Source: Streptomyces sp. NBC_01669 (GTDB lineage: Bacteria > Actinomycetota > Actinomycetes > Streptomycetales > Streptomycetaceae). Taken from it: DNA of 64,000 bases. The notes below the pieces were generated by a model, which ran no database searches, was not told the origin of the DNA, and saw only the letters and a program-made list of their open reading frames with translations. Each line of letters begins with the position of its first letter. Within the stretch, counting starts at the first letter, position 1. The stretch covers positions 1,426,001 through 1,490,000 of the forward strand of contig NZ_JAPEQG010000001.1 of assembly GCF_026339735.1 (NCBI RefSeq). The letters run 5' to 3'. A program made the position numbers and the translations under genes. Shown piece by piece: positions 14,558-22,492 of the stretch.

Positions 14558-15958
14558 TCACCATTCCGCTTCCCGGTAGTCCTTGAGGAAGACGCCTGAG
14601 ACGGGCGATCCCGCCTCGCCACGCACGATCGGATCGTAGACGCGGGCGGCGCCGTCCACGATGTCGAGCGGGGTACGGAAGCCTCCGGCGGCGATCCGCT
14701 CCTTCTTCGGCACCGGGTTCTCGTCGGTGATCCAGCCGGTGTCGACGGCGCACATGTGAACGCCCTGAGCGGCGAGTTCGGCGCCGCTGGTGCGGGTCAG
14801 CATATTGAGGGCGGCCTTCGCCATGTTGGTGTGCGGGTGGCCACCCGTCTTGTTCCGTACCGCGAACCGGCCCTCCACCGCCGTCACATTGATGATGTAG
14901 CGGCGCGGCCGCGGGGAGGCCAGCAGGAGCGGGAGCAGCCGGTCGCAGAGGAACACGGGGGCCAGGGAGTTGACGAGCTGCGTCTCCAGGACTTCGGCGG
15001 GGTCCAGTTCGCCGATCCTCGCGGACCAGGAGTTCACGGGCGCGGTGTCCGGCAGCAGGCCGGCCTCGTCGACGCCGGGAAGCAGGCCCGATCGATCGAC
15101 ACCGTCCGGCAGTCCGGCCTGCTCGGCGTCGGGGAGCACCAGTGCCAGTGCGCTCGACGCGGAAGGCCCTTCGAGGGCGGTCATGGCCGCGTATCCGGGG
15201 GCGCGGAGCACACCGGCGGGCAGTGATCCGTACTCCCCCGCCGCCAGCAGCGCGTACGACCCGGGCGGGCGGCGAACGGTCTGGGCGGCGTTGTTGATCA
15301 GGATGTCGAGCGGCTCGCCCGTATCCCGCAACTGCTCGCACAGGCCGAGGACCTGGCGCGGGTCACGGAGGTCGACGGCGGCGACGGTGAGCCGGTCGAG
15401 CCACTTCGGGCTGTCATGGACGGCCCGGAAGCGGCGCAGGGTGTCGTGCGGGAAGCGGGTGGTGACGACGAGTTCGGCGCCGTCCCTGAGCATCATGAGC
15501 GCCAGCTGGAAACCGATCTTGACCCTGCCTCCGGTCAGCAGGGCGCGGCGTCCCGAAAGGTCGGTGGAGAGCGCGCGGCGGGACCTGTTCTTTGCCGCGC
15601 AGTCCGGGCAGAGCAGGTGGTAGAAGGCGTCGACCTGCCGGTACGGGGTCTTGCAGATGTAGCAGCGGCGGGCCCGCGCCAGTGTTCCCGCCGGACCGGC
15701 GGAAACCGCGCCGGGGTCCAGCGGGGCGTCCTCGCGCCGGTCGGCCGCGCCGGTCGCCGTCGCCGAGGTCACGGCGACGTCGGCCTCGGTCCGCCGCTCG
15801 CCGCGGATTCTGCGACGCCCCAGCCGGCCGTCGCGGGCGAACGAGGAGGCGACCTGTTCCGCGCGGAGCCGGGCGGGGTCGTCGACGGGCAGTGCCCGGA
15901 GCCGGCCGACGAGGCGGTCGAAGGCCGCCAGCTCCTCGTCCGTGATGCCGCTCTCCAT
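14558..15958 (-). CDS. SDR-fold oxidoreductase with N-terminal zinc-ribbon-like domain
   Basis: 466 residues. Residues 1-90 are helical and charged, followed by a CxxC-x17-CxxC module (CYICKTPYRQ, then CPDCAAKNRS) that should bind zinc. Then comes a Rossmann SDR domain: LLTGGRVKIGFQLALMML (TGxxxxxG nucleotide loop), LDILINNAAQTVRR (the NNA motif) and AVDTGWITDENP. The canonical YxxxK catalytic pair is altered: the Lys is in NMAKAALN but the Tyr position holds Thr, so classical dehydrogenase chemistry is doubtful. An insert of about 70 residues after the NNA motif is unusual. The ATG at 15958 lies 15 bp downstream of a tRNA-like gene on the same strand, so the three may share a transcript. Confidence 0.78.
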   Translation of the reverse strand: MESGITDEELAAFDRLVGRLRALPVDDPARLRAEQVASSFARDGRLGRRRIRGERRTEADVAVTSATATGAADRREDAPLDPGAVSAGPAGTLARARRCYICKTPYRQVDAFYHLLCPDCAAKNRSRRALSTDLSGRRALLTGGRVKIGFQLALMMLRDGAELVVTTRFPHDTLRRFRAVHDSPKWLDRLTVAAVDLRDPRQVLGLCEQLRDTGEPLDILINNAAQTVRRPPGSYALLAAGEYGSLPAGVLRAPGYAAMTALEGPSASSALALVLPDAEQAGLPDGVDRSGLLPGVDEAGLLPDTAPVNSWSARIGELDPAEVLETQLVNSLAPVFLCDRLLPLLLASPRPRRYIINVTAVEGRFAVRNKTGGHPHTNMAKAALNMLTRTSGAELAAQGVHMCAVDTGWITDENPVPKKERIAAGGFRTPLDIVDGAARVYDPIVRGEAGSPVSGVFLKDYREAEW

Positions 15959-15973
15959 GGCTCCGCCCCCTCG

Positions 15974-16046
15974 TGGTCCCGACCGGATTCGAACCGGCGT
16001 CCTCCCGCATGCCATGCGGACGCGACTGCCTCTGCGCTACGGGGCC
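15974..16046 (-). tRNA. tRNA-like gene, anticodon GGC (Ala-type), atypical acceptor stem
   Basis: The minus strand folds as a 73-nt cloverleaf: acceptor GGCCCCG with CGGGACC, 3-bp D stem, anticodon stem TCCGC/GCGGG around ATGGCAT (anticodon GGC, T33 present), 5-nt variable loop, and T arm GCCGG-TTCGAAT-CCGGT. CCA is not encoded. Two features are abnormal. Position 3 opposite 70 is C-A, so the G3-U70 pair that alanyl-tRNA synthetase needs is missing; and the D arm (GCGCAGAGGCAGTCGC) lacks the usual shape. It is either a degenerate tRNA or one with a special, possibly non-translational, role. Confidence 0.65.
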
Positions 16047-16062
16047 CCGAGGGGGCGACCTG

Positions 16063-16134
16063 CCAGGACGGCCGGATTCGAACCGGCGTACCCGCCTTGG
16101 CAAGGCGGTGCGCCTGCCTCTGCGCTACGTCCGG
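16063..16134 (-). tRNA. tRNA-like gene, anticodon GCC (Gly-type), atypical acceptor stem
   Basis: The minus strand gives a 72-nt cloverleaf: acceptor CCGGACG with CGTCCTG (one mismatch, C2-T71), 3-bp D stem, anticodon stem CCGCC/GGCGG around TTGCCAA (anticodon GCC), 4-nt variable loop, and T arm GCCGG-TTCGAAT-CCGGC. Position 73 is G and pair 1-72 is C-G; canonical bacterial tRNA-Gly has G1-C72 and a pyrimidine at 73. D and T arms are nearly identical to those of the neighbouring tRNA at 15974-16046, which points to duplication followed by anticodon change. Confidence 0.65.
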
Positions 16135-16145
16135 GCATTGGGGAG

Positions 16146-16151
16146 ATCCTA
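16146..16151 (-). promoter_or_regulatory. Candidate -10 box for the tRNA pair
   Basis: TAGGAT on the minus strand lies 12 bp upstream of the first tRNA-like gene, a good Streptomyces -10 (TAGxxT). No clear -35 is present at 17-18 bp. The box overlaps the stop codon of the GMC oxidoreductase remnant. Confidence 0.45.
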
Positions 16152-16493
16152 ACCATCTGTCACCCGCGCGTCCTCACGAATTATTTCGGCCGCCCGCTCG
16201 GCGATGGCGACAGGGGGCGCATGGGTGTGGCCGCGGGTGCTACGCGGCATGGCCGAGGCGTCGACCACCCCGCAGTCCCGTCACGCCGTGCACCCGCAGC
16301 CGGCCGGAATCCGGATCTCCGGCTTTGGGTCACGCCCTCCTGACTCGACGAGCGCGACCCGGACCGTGGGGTCCTCGGAGAGGCGCGCGGCCGGTACGCA
16401 GCCGGCCGATCCCGCCCCGACGACGATGTAGTCGCAGTCGCTCAACTCGGCCCCCTGGAGATGCGGGCTCAGGACTGCGGAGGGCTGAACCAT
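16149..16493 (-). pseudogene. GMC oxidoreductase (choline dehydrogenase-like), both ends kept and middle deleted
   Basis: From the ATG at 16493 the frame encodes the FAD-binding N-terminus ([21 protein letters not shown], then PEIRIPAG). After about 68 residues it jumps to the family C-terminus: [10 protein letters not shown], then after a one-base insertion [18 protein letters not shown] and [14 protein letters not shown] before TAG at 16149-16151. About 430 central residues, including most of the substrate domain, are missing. The flavin loop GAGSAG and the C-terminal His-containing helix show that the two halves came from one gene. The product cannot fold. Confidence 0.85.
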
Positions 16494-16511
16494 GGTGCGT
16501 ACCGGGGAAGT

Positions 16512-16766
16512 TCAGGCCCTGCCGCGCTCAACCCTGCGCAGCCGCTCCCGCTCCTTCTCCGAAAGTCCGCCCCAGACGCCGAACCGTTCGTCGTTGTCGA
16601 GGGCGTACTCCAGGCATGCCACTCGCCCCTCGCAGGCGTTGCACAGCTGCTTCGCCTCACGCGTGGAGCTGCCGGGGGCAGGGAAGAAGAACTCGGGTCC
16701 CGCTTGCGCGCAGAGCGCCGTCTCCTGCCAGGCGAGTGCGGGGTCGGTCACGGTGTTGATCAGCAT
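16512..16766 (-). CDS. WhiB-like (Wbl) iron-sulfur transcriptional regulator
   Basis: 84 residues. The four cluster-binding cysteines are in ALCAQAG, KQLCNACEGRVAC, giving the Wbl pattern C-x(n)-CxxC-x5-C for a [4Fe-4S] cluster. They are followed by the GVWGGLSEKERERLRR turn and basic tail that contact sigma factor and DNA. Wbl proteins are confined to actinobacteria and control development, redox response or antibiotic resistance. The ATG at 16766 is preferred over one 39 nt upstream because family members start close to the W/C segment. Subfamily cannot be fixed by eye. Confidence 0.92.
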   Translation of the reverse strand: MLINTVTDPALAWQETALCAQAGPEFFFPAPGSSTREAKQLCNACEGRVACLEYALDNDERFGVWGGLSEKERERLRRVERGRA

Positions 16767-16839
16767 GGTGCACACAGTGCCCGGTCGCGATAAACGACTG
16801 ATCAACGCCGCATCAATGCGTGGTCCGTGCGCCCTCCGG

Positions 16840-17640
16840 TCAGCTTTCCGACGCGTCCGAGCTCTTGATCACGGCGAACTGCGCCCCGTACGGATCGGCG
16901 ACGTTGGCGAACTTGCCCACGCCTTCCATCTCCATCGGCTCCAGCGTCAGTTTGCCGCCCAGCCGCTCCACGTCCGCGACCGTGGCGTCGCAGTCGTCCA
17001 CCTCGAAGTACGGCAGCCAGTGCGGCCCCAGGACACCCTGGGTCGCAACGGCCTCGAGAGGTACGAGCCCGCCGAAATCGGCATGCTCGCCGCCACCCTT
17101 GGTGCGGATCAGAGTGTAGGACCCACCGCCGCCGGGGTACGCAACCTGATGGGTCTCCCACCCGAAGACTCTGCCGTAGAACGCCGCGGCCGCGGGCACG
17201 TCCGGGGTGTACAGCTCGGCCCAGCAGAGCGAGCGCGGCACGCCCACCACGCCCAGGCCGGTGTTCTTCTTCGGCTGCCAGGTCCCGAAGTACGCACCGC
17301 CCCGGTCCGTGAAGCCGCCCATCCGACCGAAGTCGAGGACATCCATCGGCTGGAAGGGCACCGCGCCACCGGCCTGCTCGACCGCCTTGGCGGTGGCATC
17401 GACATCGGGGGTCTGGAAGTAGACCGACCAGGACGACTTCGCCTGCTCCTGGGTGACGGTCATGGCGCCCGCGACCGATTTCCCGTCCAGCATGAACATC
17501 CCGTACCCGCCGGTCTCGGGACCGCCGGGAACGAAGTCCCAGCCGAAGAGGCCCTGGTAAAAGGTGGTGGCCCGGTCGAGGTCGGGCGTGCCGAGATCGA
17601 GCCAGTTGGGGGATCCGGTGACAAAACCGGTGGTGAGCAT
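16840..17640 (-). CDS. VOC (glyoxalase/bleomycin resistance) family protein, two modules
   Basis: 266 residues made of two vicinal-oxygen-chelate modules (residues ~1-120 and ~135-260), each with the beta-alpha-beta-beta-beta order. Module starts read PNWLDLGTPDLDRATTFYQG and CWAELYTPDVPAAAAFYGRV, and each ends in a strand such as DPYGAQFAVIK. Such tandem VOC proteins in Streptomyces are often called hydroxylases or glyoxalases without proof. Candidate metal ligands are not fully conserved (His/Glu positions are mixed), so catalysis is uncertain. ATG at 17640 with GGAGCGCACC upstream; monocistronic. Confidence 0.85.
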   Translation of the reverse strand: MLTTGFVTGSPNWLDLGTPDLDRATTFYQGLFGWDFVPGGPETGGYGMFMLDGKSVAGAMTVTQEQAKSSWSVYFQTPDVDATAKAVEQAGGAVPFQPMDVLDFGRMGGFTDRGGAYFGTWQPKKNTGLGVVGVPRSLCWAELYTPDVPAAAAFYGRVFGWETHQVAYPGGGGSYTLIRTKGGGEHADFGGLVPLEAVATQGVLGPHWLPYFEVDDCDATVADVERLGGKLTLEPMEMEGVGKFANVADPYGAQFAVIKSSDASES

Positions 17641-17919
17641 GGTGCGCTCCTTCAGCGAGTCCCGCGTGTGCACTGCAGGGGTTTCTCCTGACCATCCGAG
17701 TCTTGCACCGGGCACCGACAACCGCAGACTGCGCAACGCGGGAAACCATTGCGCCTCGGCCCGGCCCTCATGGATGATCGGCGCATGACCATCAGAAAGG
17801 CTCATGCCTCGTAGGCGCCCTCTGCTCCGCCCCTCGGCCCACGCGCCGCCGGCACCTGTGCATGCCCCACAGCCGCCCGGTTCACGTTCCGCGTTCCTGC
17901 TTTCCTGCCGAGGAGCACC

Positions 17920-18783
17920 ATGGAGTCCACACCTCTGACCCCGTACGCCCGTCTGCCGCACACCTACCGGGGTCTGCACATGATGAGCAGCACCGTCGAC
18001 GCGCACGGCCGCGCGCACTGGCTGCTGAGCGAGCGCATCCCCGTGCAAGGCACGTCCGATCCGTACGAAGCCACGATGGTCACCGCGGACGACGGCCGTG
18101 TGTACGAGACACACCTCAGCGCGGTGCAGCTGTACTGCCCCGCCTTCGACGCGCTCCCGGACGGCGGATTCGTACTGGCGGAGAGCCGCAGCACCATCGA
18201 CAGGCAGCACGTGCAGGTCTTCGACGCGCTGGGACGGTCGTCCTGGACATTCCGGATGGGCGATGCCATCGAGCATCTGATCGCCGACGAGGCGGGTGAT
18301 CTATGGGTGGGCTATTTCGATGAGGGGGTCTACGGCGGTGATCCACTCAGCCATCCCGGTCTGCGCCGCTGGAGCAGCACCGGCGAGCCGCTCTGGTCGT
18401 TCCGCCCCGGCCCCGGGCTCATCGACATGTCGGACTGCCTGGCGCTGAACGTCGACGGCGGGACTGCCTGGGCCTGCCCGTACATGCACTACCCGCTGAT
18501 CGAGGTGCTCGGCGACGGGACCGTACACGTGCGCCCCACATCGGTGCGCGGTGTGCGCGGTCTCGCGGTGAACGGCGAACGGGTCGTCTTCCTGACCGGC
18601 AACGGCACGCTGGAACACGGCCGGATCACCGAGACGGCTGTCGAGCCGGAAGAGCGAGGGACGCTGCTGGCCCGGCCGGACGGCGGCGTGCCGGACCGGA
18701 ACGCGGTCGTCTGCCGTGGCTCCCGTATCTACCTGCGGGAGCGCAAGGGCACGGACTGGTCGGTGTTCGACCTCAGCGCGTAG
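17920..18783 (+). CDS. Conserved hypothetical protein, propeller-like repeats
   Basis: 287 residues from an ATG at 17920 preceded by AGGAG at 17911-17915. No signal peptide or membrane segment. Repeating strands such as FDALPDGGFVLAES, DEAGDLWVGYFDEGVYGG and ALNVDGGTAWACPYMHYPLI have the GxxW/V-Y-x-D spacing of six-bladed propellers (NHL/SMP-30-like). I do not recognise a specific family or catalytic residues. The 280 bp before it contain no convincing gene. Confidence 0.6.
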   Translation: MESTPLTPYARLPHTYRGLHMMSSTVDAHGRAHWLLSERIPVQGTSDPYEATMVTADDGRVYETHLSAVQLYCPAFDALPDGGFVLAESRSTIDRQHVQVFDALGRSSWTFRMGDAIEHLIADEAGDLWVGYFDEGVYGGDPLSHPGLRRWSSTGEPLWSFRPGPGLIDMSDCLALNVDGGTAWACPYMHYPLIEVLGDGTVHVRPTSVRGVRGLAVNGERVVFLTGNGTLEHGRITETAVEPEERGTLLARPDGGVPDRNAVVCRGSRIYLRERKGTDWSVFDLSA

Positions 18784-18915
18784 TACCGCGGCAGTCCGCC
18801 CCTCGTATGTATCGCGGTCGGCGGGGTCCTACTTGGTGATCCGTCAGCGGACGAGGTGTTCGCTCACGGCCGGGAGCATACGGCACGGCCCCCGCCGACC
18901 ACGCAGACTGTCCGC

Positions 18916-19992
18916 CTACCCCCGCCGCACCCCCAGTGCCGGCAGCACGGTCTCCGCCACCCGGTACGCCTCCTCCAGTAGCGGATTGCCGGAGAGGATG
19001 AACGTGTCGACGCCGAGCTCCTCGAACTCCTGGAGTCGCTCCACGACCTGTGCCGTCGAGCCGACGACTGCCGTGCCGGGGCCGGGGCGGAACAGGCTCA
19101 TGCCGGGCCACATGTTGGGGTGCACCTCCAACTCCCTTGCGCGTGCGGGGACCTTCCCGCCGTGCTGGCGGAACTGGCGCTGCCAGCCCACCCCGTCCTC
19201 GCCCGCCCGGTCTCCGAGCTGGCGGGCGTACGTCGCCTCGCTCGTGACATCGAGCAGCCGGTCGGCCGCCGCCCATGCCTCGTCCTCCGTGTCCCGGACG
19301 ATGAGGTGGAGCCGCAGTCCGATCCTGAGGGTCCTGCCGTAGGCAGCGGCGCGTTCGCGGACCCGGTCCAGCTTCTCCTTCAGCAGGTGCGGGGGCTCGC
19401 CCCAGGTGAGGAAGACATCGACGTGTTCGGCCGCCATCTCGATGCCGGGGGCGGACGAGCCGCCGAACCAGAGCGGGATGTGCGGGTCCTGGACGGGCCT
19501 CAGCTCCCGGAAGGAGGCGCCCGCGTTCCTCAGGTCGTAGAACCTGCCCTTGTGGTCGAACACCTCCCCCGCCGTCAGCCGCTTCACGATCGACCAGTAC
19601 TCGGCGCTCAGTTCGTACCGCTCGTCATGCTCGACCTGGAGTCCGTACTCCTGAAGCGCTTTCGTGGAGCCGTTGACGACGTTGAAGCGCAGCCGGCCAC
19701 CGAACAGCGTGTCGAAGCTGAGCGCCATCTTCGCCAGAAGGGTGGGCGAGATCAGCCCCGGGTGGACGGCGAGGAGTGGCTTGAAGTGGGTGCTGGTGGA
19801 CGCGGCGAGGGCGCTGCCGAGCGGCCAGACGTCATACAGGTCGGTGGCGAGCAACGCCCCGCTGTAGCCGAGGCGTTCGACCGTACCGGCGAGCTGGGTG
19901 AGATAGCCCAGGTCGACCGGGCGGCGTCCTTCGGGCTCCCAGGGGTAGGCGCCTTCGCGCGGGATGATGTACCAGAGGACTTCGGTCGCCAT
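18916..19992 (-). CDS. ssuD: FMNH2-dependent alkanesulfonate monooxygenase-like (LLM family)
   Basis: 358 residues, a bacterial luciferase-like flavin monooxygenase close to SsuD in layout: RRPVDLGYLTQLAGTVERLG, SPTLLAKMALSFDTLFGGRL, RLRFNVVNGS, PLWFGGSSAPGIEMAAEHVD, VFLTWGEPPHLLKEKLDRV and RIGLRLHLIVRDTEDEAW. SsuD cleaves the C-S bond of alkanesulfonates to sulfite and aldehyde using FMNH2. It is the last gene of the sulfur operon, separated by 5 bp from the upstream binding-protein gene. No flavin reductase (SsuE) gene is in the window. The exact sulfonate substrate is not predictable. Confidence 0.88.
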   Translation of the reverse strand: MATEVLWYIIPREGAYPWEPEGRRPVDLGYLTQLAGTVERLGYSGALLATDLYDVWPLGSALAASTSTHFKPLLAVHPGLISPTLLAKMALSFDTLFGGRLRFNVVNGSTKALQEYGLQVEHDERYELSAEYWSIVKRLTAGEVFDHKGRFYDLRNAGASFRELRPVQDPHIPLWFGGSSAPGIEMAAEHVDVFLTWGEPPHLLKEKLDRVRERAAAYGRTLRIGLRLHLIVRDTEDEAWAAADRLLDVTSEATYARQLGDRAGEDGVGWQRQFRQHGGKVPARARELEVHPNMWPGMSLFRPGPGTAVVGSTAQVVERLQEFEELGVDTFILSGNPLLEEAYRVAETVLPALGVRRG

Positions 19993-19997
19993 GTCGG

Positions 19998-20885
19998 TCA
20001 GGCCGCCTTCTCGGAGGCTGCGTCCGCCAGCGCACGGGCGACGATGACAGGGCGCTCGATGAAGCCGGTGCGGTGGAAGATGTCGGCGGCTTCCTGCTGT
20101 TCGGCGATGAACGCGTCGGTGACGGGCTCGATCCGCCACGGCAGGGCGCGCAGCGCGGTCTCCCAGTCGTCGGCGGATCCGCCGAGGTCGGCGGCGGCGA
20201 TCTCGGCGGCCTGGCGGGGATGCGCGGCCGCCCAGTCATCGGCGCGCTGGAGTGCCCGGGTCAGCGCCTCGATGATCTCGGGGCGGCTCTCGGCGAGGTC
20301 GCGGCGGGCGAAGAAGACGGACCGGTCGGTGATGACGTCGCCGGTGCGGACGAGGGTGCGCAGTCCGCCGGTGCGGCGGGCGGCGGCCAGCTGGGCGCCC
20401 TGGGCGACCCATCCGGCGATGGCGCCGGTGCGGAGCAGGTGTTCGCTGTCGTCGTTGCTGCGTACGGCGGTGATGTCGGTGGCGTACGAGAGTCCGGCGT
20501 CGTCGAGCGCCTTGGCGATCAGGTGGGTCTGCCAGGAGCCGATCGCGAGGTGGACGGTGGCGCCCTTGAGGTCGGCGACCGTACGGACGGGACTGCCCTC
20601 GGGGACGAGGAGCGCGCCGTGCTCGGGGCGCGGGGCGGAGACGGCGGTGTAGACGATGTCGTGTCCGGCGGCCTGGGCGGTGACGGGTGGGGTGGAGCCT
20701 GTGCCGCCGAAGTCGATGACGCCCTGGGTGAGAAGTTCGCCGGTGCGGACGCCGTTCGTGTACGGGTGGAAGACGACGGTCTCGCCGAGCGGGACCAGTT
20801 CCTCCTGGGCGAGGCCGAGGCGGGAGAGGTGGTACAGGTGGTAGAGGGACGGGTTGCTGCTGTGCACACCGATGGTGATGGTCAT
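19998..20885 (-). CDS. SsuA/NitT-type substrate-binding protein without signal peptide
   Basis: 295 residues with the fold of aliphatic-sulfonate/nitrate/taurine binding proteins: SLYHLYHLSRLGLAQEELVP, TQGVIDFGGTGSTPPVTAQA, DIVYTAVSAPRPEHGALLVP, DLKGATVHLAIGSWQTHLI, ARRDLAESRPEIIEAL. It begins directly with the first strand (MTITIGVHSSN), and neither the frame upstream nor an alternative start provides a secretion signal or lipobox, unlike the second binding protein of this operon. It may be a cytoplasmic sulfonate/sulfinate-handling protein or enzyme of the same fold. It starts 1 bp after the ATPase gene's stop. Confidence 0.8.
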   Translation of the reverse strand: MTITIGVHSSNPSLYHLYHLSRLGLAQEELVPLGETVVFHPYTNGVRTGELLTQGVIDFGGTGSTPPVTAQAAGHDIVYTAVSAPRPEHGALLVPEGSPVRTVADLKGATVHLAIGSWQTHLIAKALDDAGLSYATDITAVRSNDDSEHLLRTGAIAGWVAQGAQLAAARRTGGLRTLVRTGDVITDRSVFFARRDLAESRPEIIEALTRALQRADDWAAAHPRQAAEIAAADLGGSADDWETALRALPWRIEPVTDAFIAEQQEAADIFHRTGFIERPVIVARALADAASEKAA

Positions 20886-21659
20886 TCAGATCACTCCGAC
20901 TTCGGTTCGGCCAGGGGTGGGTTCGACGGGGGCGGGTACGGGCTGCGGGGGCGCGGCGACGCCGAGGTCGCCGAGCAGACGTCGGCGCAGTGCGGCGAAC
21001 GCAGGGTTGCCCGGGTCGCGAGGCCGGTCGACGGTGACGGTCTCGTCGGTGATGAGCCGGCCGTCGCGCAGGACGGCGACGCGGTCGGCGAGGCGTACCG
21101 CTTCGTCGACGTCATGGGTGACGAGGAGTACGGCGGGGCGGTGGATGCGGCAGAGCTCCCCCACCAGGTCCTGCATCTTCAGCCGGGTCAGTGCGTCGAG
21201 GGCGGCGAACGGCTCGTCGAGCAGGAGGAGTTCGGGTTCGCGGACCAGGGCCCGGGCGAGGGCGACGCGTTGGGCCTCGCCGCCGGACAGGGTGGCGGGC
21301 CAGGCGTCGGCGTGCCGTTCGAGGCCGACTTCGGCCAGGGCGCGCAGCCCGTGTGCGGAGCGGCTGCGCGGCAGGGCGACCGTCACATTGGCGAGGACCT
21401 TCTTCGACGGGACGAGGCGGGGTTCCTGGAAGACGATGGTGCGGGCCTCCGGGACGAGCACCTCTCCCCCGTCGGCGCCGTCGAGGGCGCCGAGGATGCG
21501 CAGCAGTGTGGTCTTGCCGCTGCCGCTCGCCCCGAGCAGGGCGACGAACTCGCCGCGTGCGATGTCGAGTTCGAGGTCGTCGAGCACGGCCCGGTCGCCG
21601 AAGACGCGACGCAGGTCCCGTACCCGTACAGCAGGCGTGGTCGGCGTGTCGGTGGTCAT
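20886..21659 (-). CDS. ssuB: Sulfonate ABC transporter ATP-binding protein
   Basis: 257 residues with a single ABC domain: Walker A LLGASGSGKTT, Q-loop FQEPRLVPSKK, signature TLSGGEAQRVALARAL, Walker B LLLLDEPFAALD and the H-loop LLVTHDVDEAVRLAD. It matches the SsuB/TauB/NrtD type. It overlaps the permease gene upstream by 4 bp (ATG inside the stop), so translation is coupled. It energises SsuC for import of organosulfur compounds. Confidence 0.93.
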   Translation of the reverse strand: MTTDTPTTPAVRVRDLRRVFGDRAVLDDLELDIARGEFVALLGASGSGKTTLLRILGALDGADGGEVLVPEARTIVFQEPRLVPSKKVLANVTVALPRSRSAHGLRALAEVGLERHADAWPATLSGGEAQRVALARALVREPELLLLDEPFAALDALTRLKMQDLVGELCRIHRPAVLLVTHDVDEAVRLADRVAVLRDGRLITDETVTVDRPRDPGNPAFAALRRRLLGDLGVAAPPQPVPAPVEPTPGRTEVGVI

Positions 21660-22492
21660 CGGGAGGCTCCCTGTGGAGTGCGCCAGGGCATCAGGACCCG
21701 TTCCAGCAGGCGTACGACGATGTCTGCGGCCAGTCCGAGGAGCCCGTAGACGAGGATGCAGACGGCGAGGATGTCGGTGCGGGCGTAGCTCTGCGCCTGG
21801 GACATCAGATAGCCGATGCCTGCGGTGGCGTTGATCTCCTCGGCGGCGATCAGCGCGATGACGCTCAGCGTCATGGAGAGCCGCAGTCCGGCGAGCAGGG
21901 ACGGCAGGGCGCCGGGGAGGACGACCTCACGGACGGTCGCGAGGCGGCCCATTCCGAAGCTGCGCATGGCCTCGATGAGCTTGGGGTCGGTGTTGCGTAC
22001 GCCACTGGATGTGGAGACATACATCGGGAAGGTGGTGGCGACCGCGATGAGCAGGATCTTCGCCGTCTCGTTGATCCCGAACCAGACCATGAAGAGCGGG
22101 ACGAGGGAGAGGAAGGGGATGGTGCGCAGGGTCTGGAGGGAGGAGTCGAGGAGTTCGTCGCCGAGGCGGGTGAAGCCGGTGGTGATGCCGAGGGTCAGGC
22201 CGGCGGCCAGGCCGATGAGCAGGCCGATTCCGGATCGTGTGAGGGACGTGGTGAGCGCATCGGACAGCTGCCCGTTGTCCCACAACTCAACTACGGCACG
22301 AAGGACTTCGGCGGGCGAGGCGAGCACGTCGGGGGTCAGCAGTCCGGTGGCGGAGGCCACCCACCAGAGCGCCAGGAGCACCACCGGGCCGAATGCGCGG
22401 ACGGTCAGGGCGTAGGAGCGGCTGCGCGCCTTGCGGAGCTGGGGGCGCGGGGTGACAAGACCGCTCGCGGTCGTCTTCGGTGGGGCGCTCAT
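21656..22492 (-). CDS. ssuC: Sulfonate ABC transporter permease
   Basis: 278 residues with about six hydrophobic helices (VLLALWWVASATGLL, GIGLLIGLAAGLTLGITTGF, PFLSLVPLFMVWFGINETAK, AVCILVYGLLGLAADIVVRL) and the EAA loop for ATPase contact (VREVVLPGALPSLLAGLRLS). This is the BPD_transp_1 architecture of SsuC/TauC. It overlaps both the lipoprotein gene upstream and ssuB downstream by 4 bp. Confidence 0.93.
   Translation of the reverse strand: MSAPPKTTASGLVTPRPQLRKARSRSYALTVRAFGPVVLLALWWVASATGLLTPDVLASPAEVLRAVVELWDNGQLSDALTTSLTRSGIGLLIGLAAGLTLGITTGFTRLGDELLDSSLQTLRTIPFLSLVPLFMVWFGINETAKILLIAVATTFPMYVSTSSGVRNTDPKLIEAMRSFGMGRLATVREVVLPGALPSLLAGLRLSMTLSVIALIAAEEINATAGIGYLMSQAQSYARTDILAVCILVYGLLGLAADIVVRLLERVLMPWRTPQGASR

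Noticed and set aside
15974..16493. Integration site of a prophage or ICE at the tRNA genes
   Set aside because: No integrase, no second attachment repeat and no phage or conjugation genes were seen nearby; the GMC remnant explains the adjoining debris.
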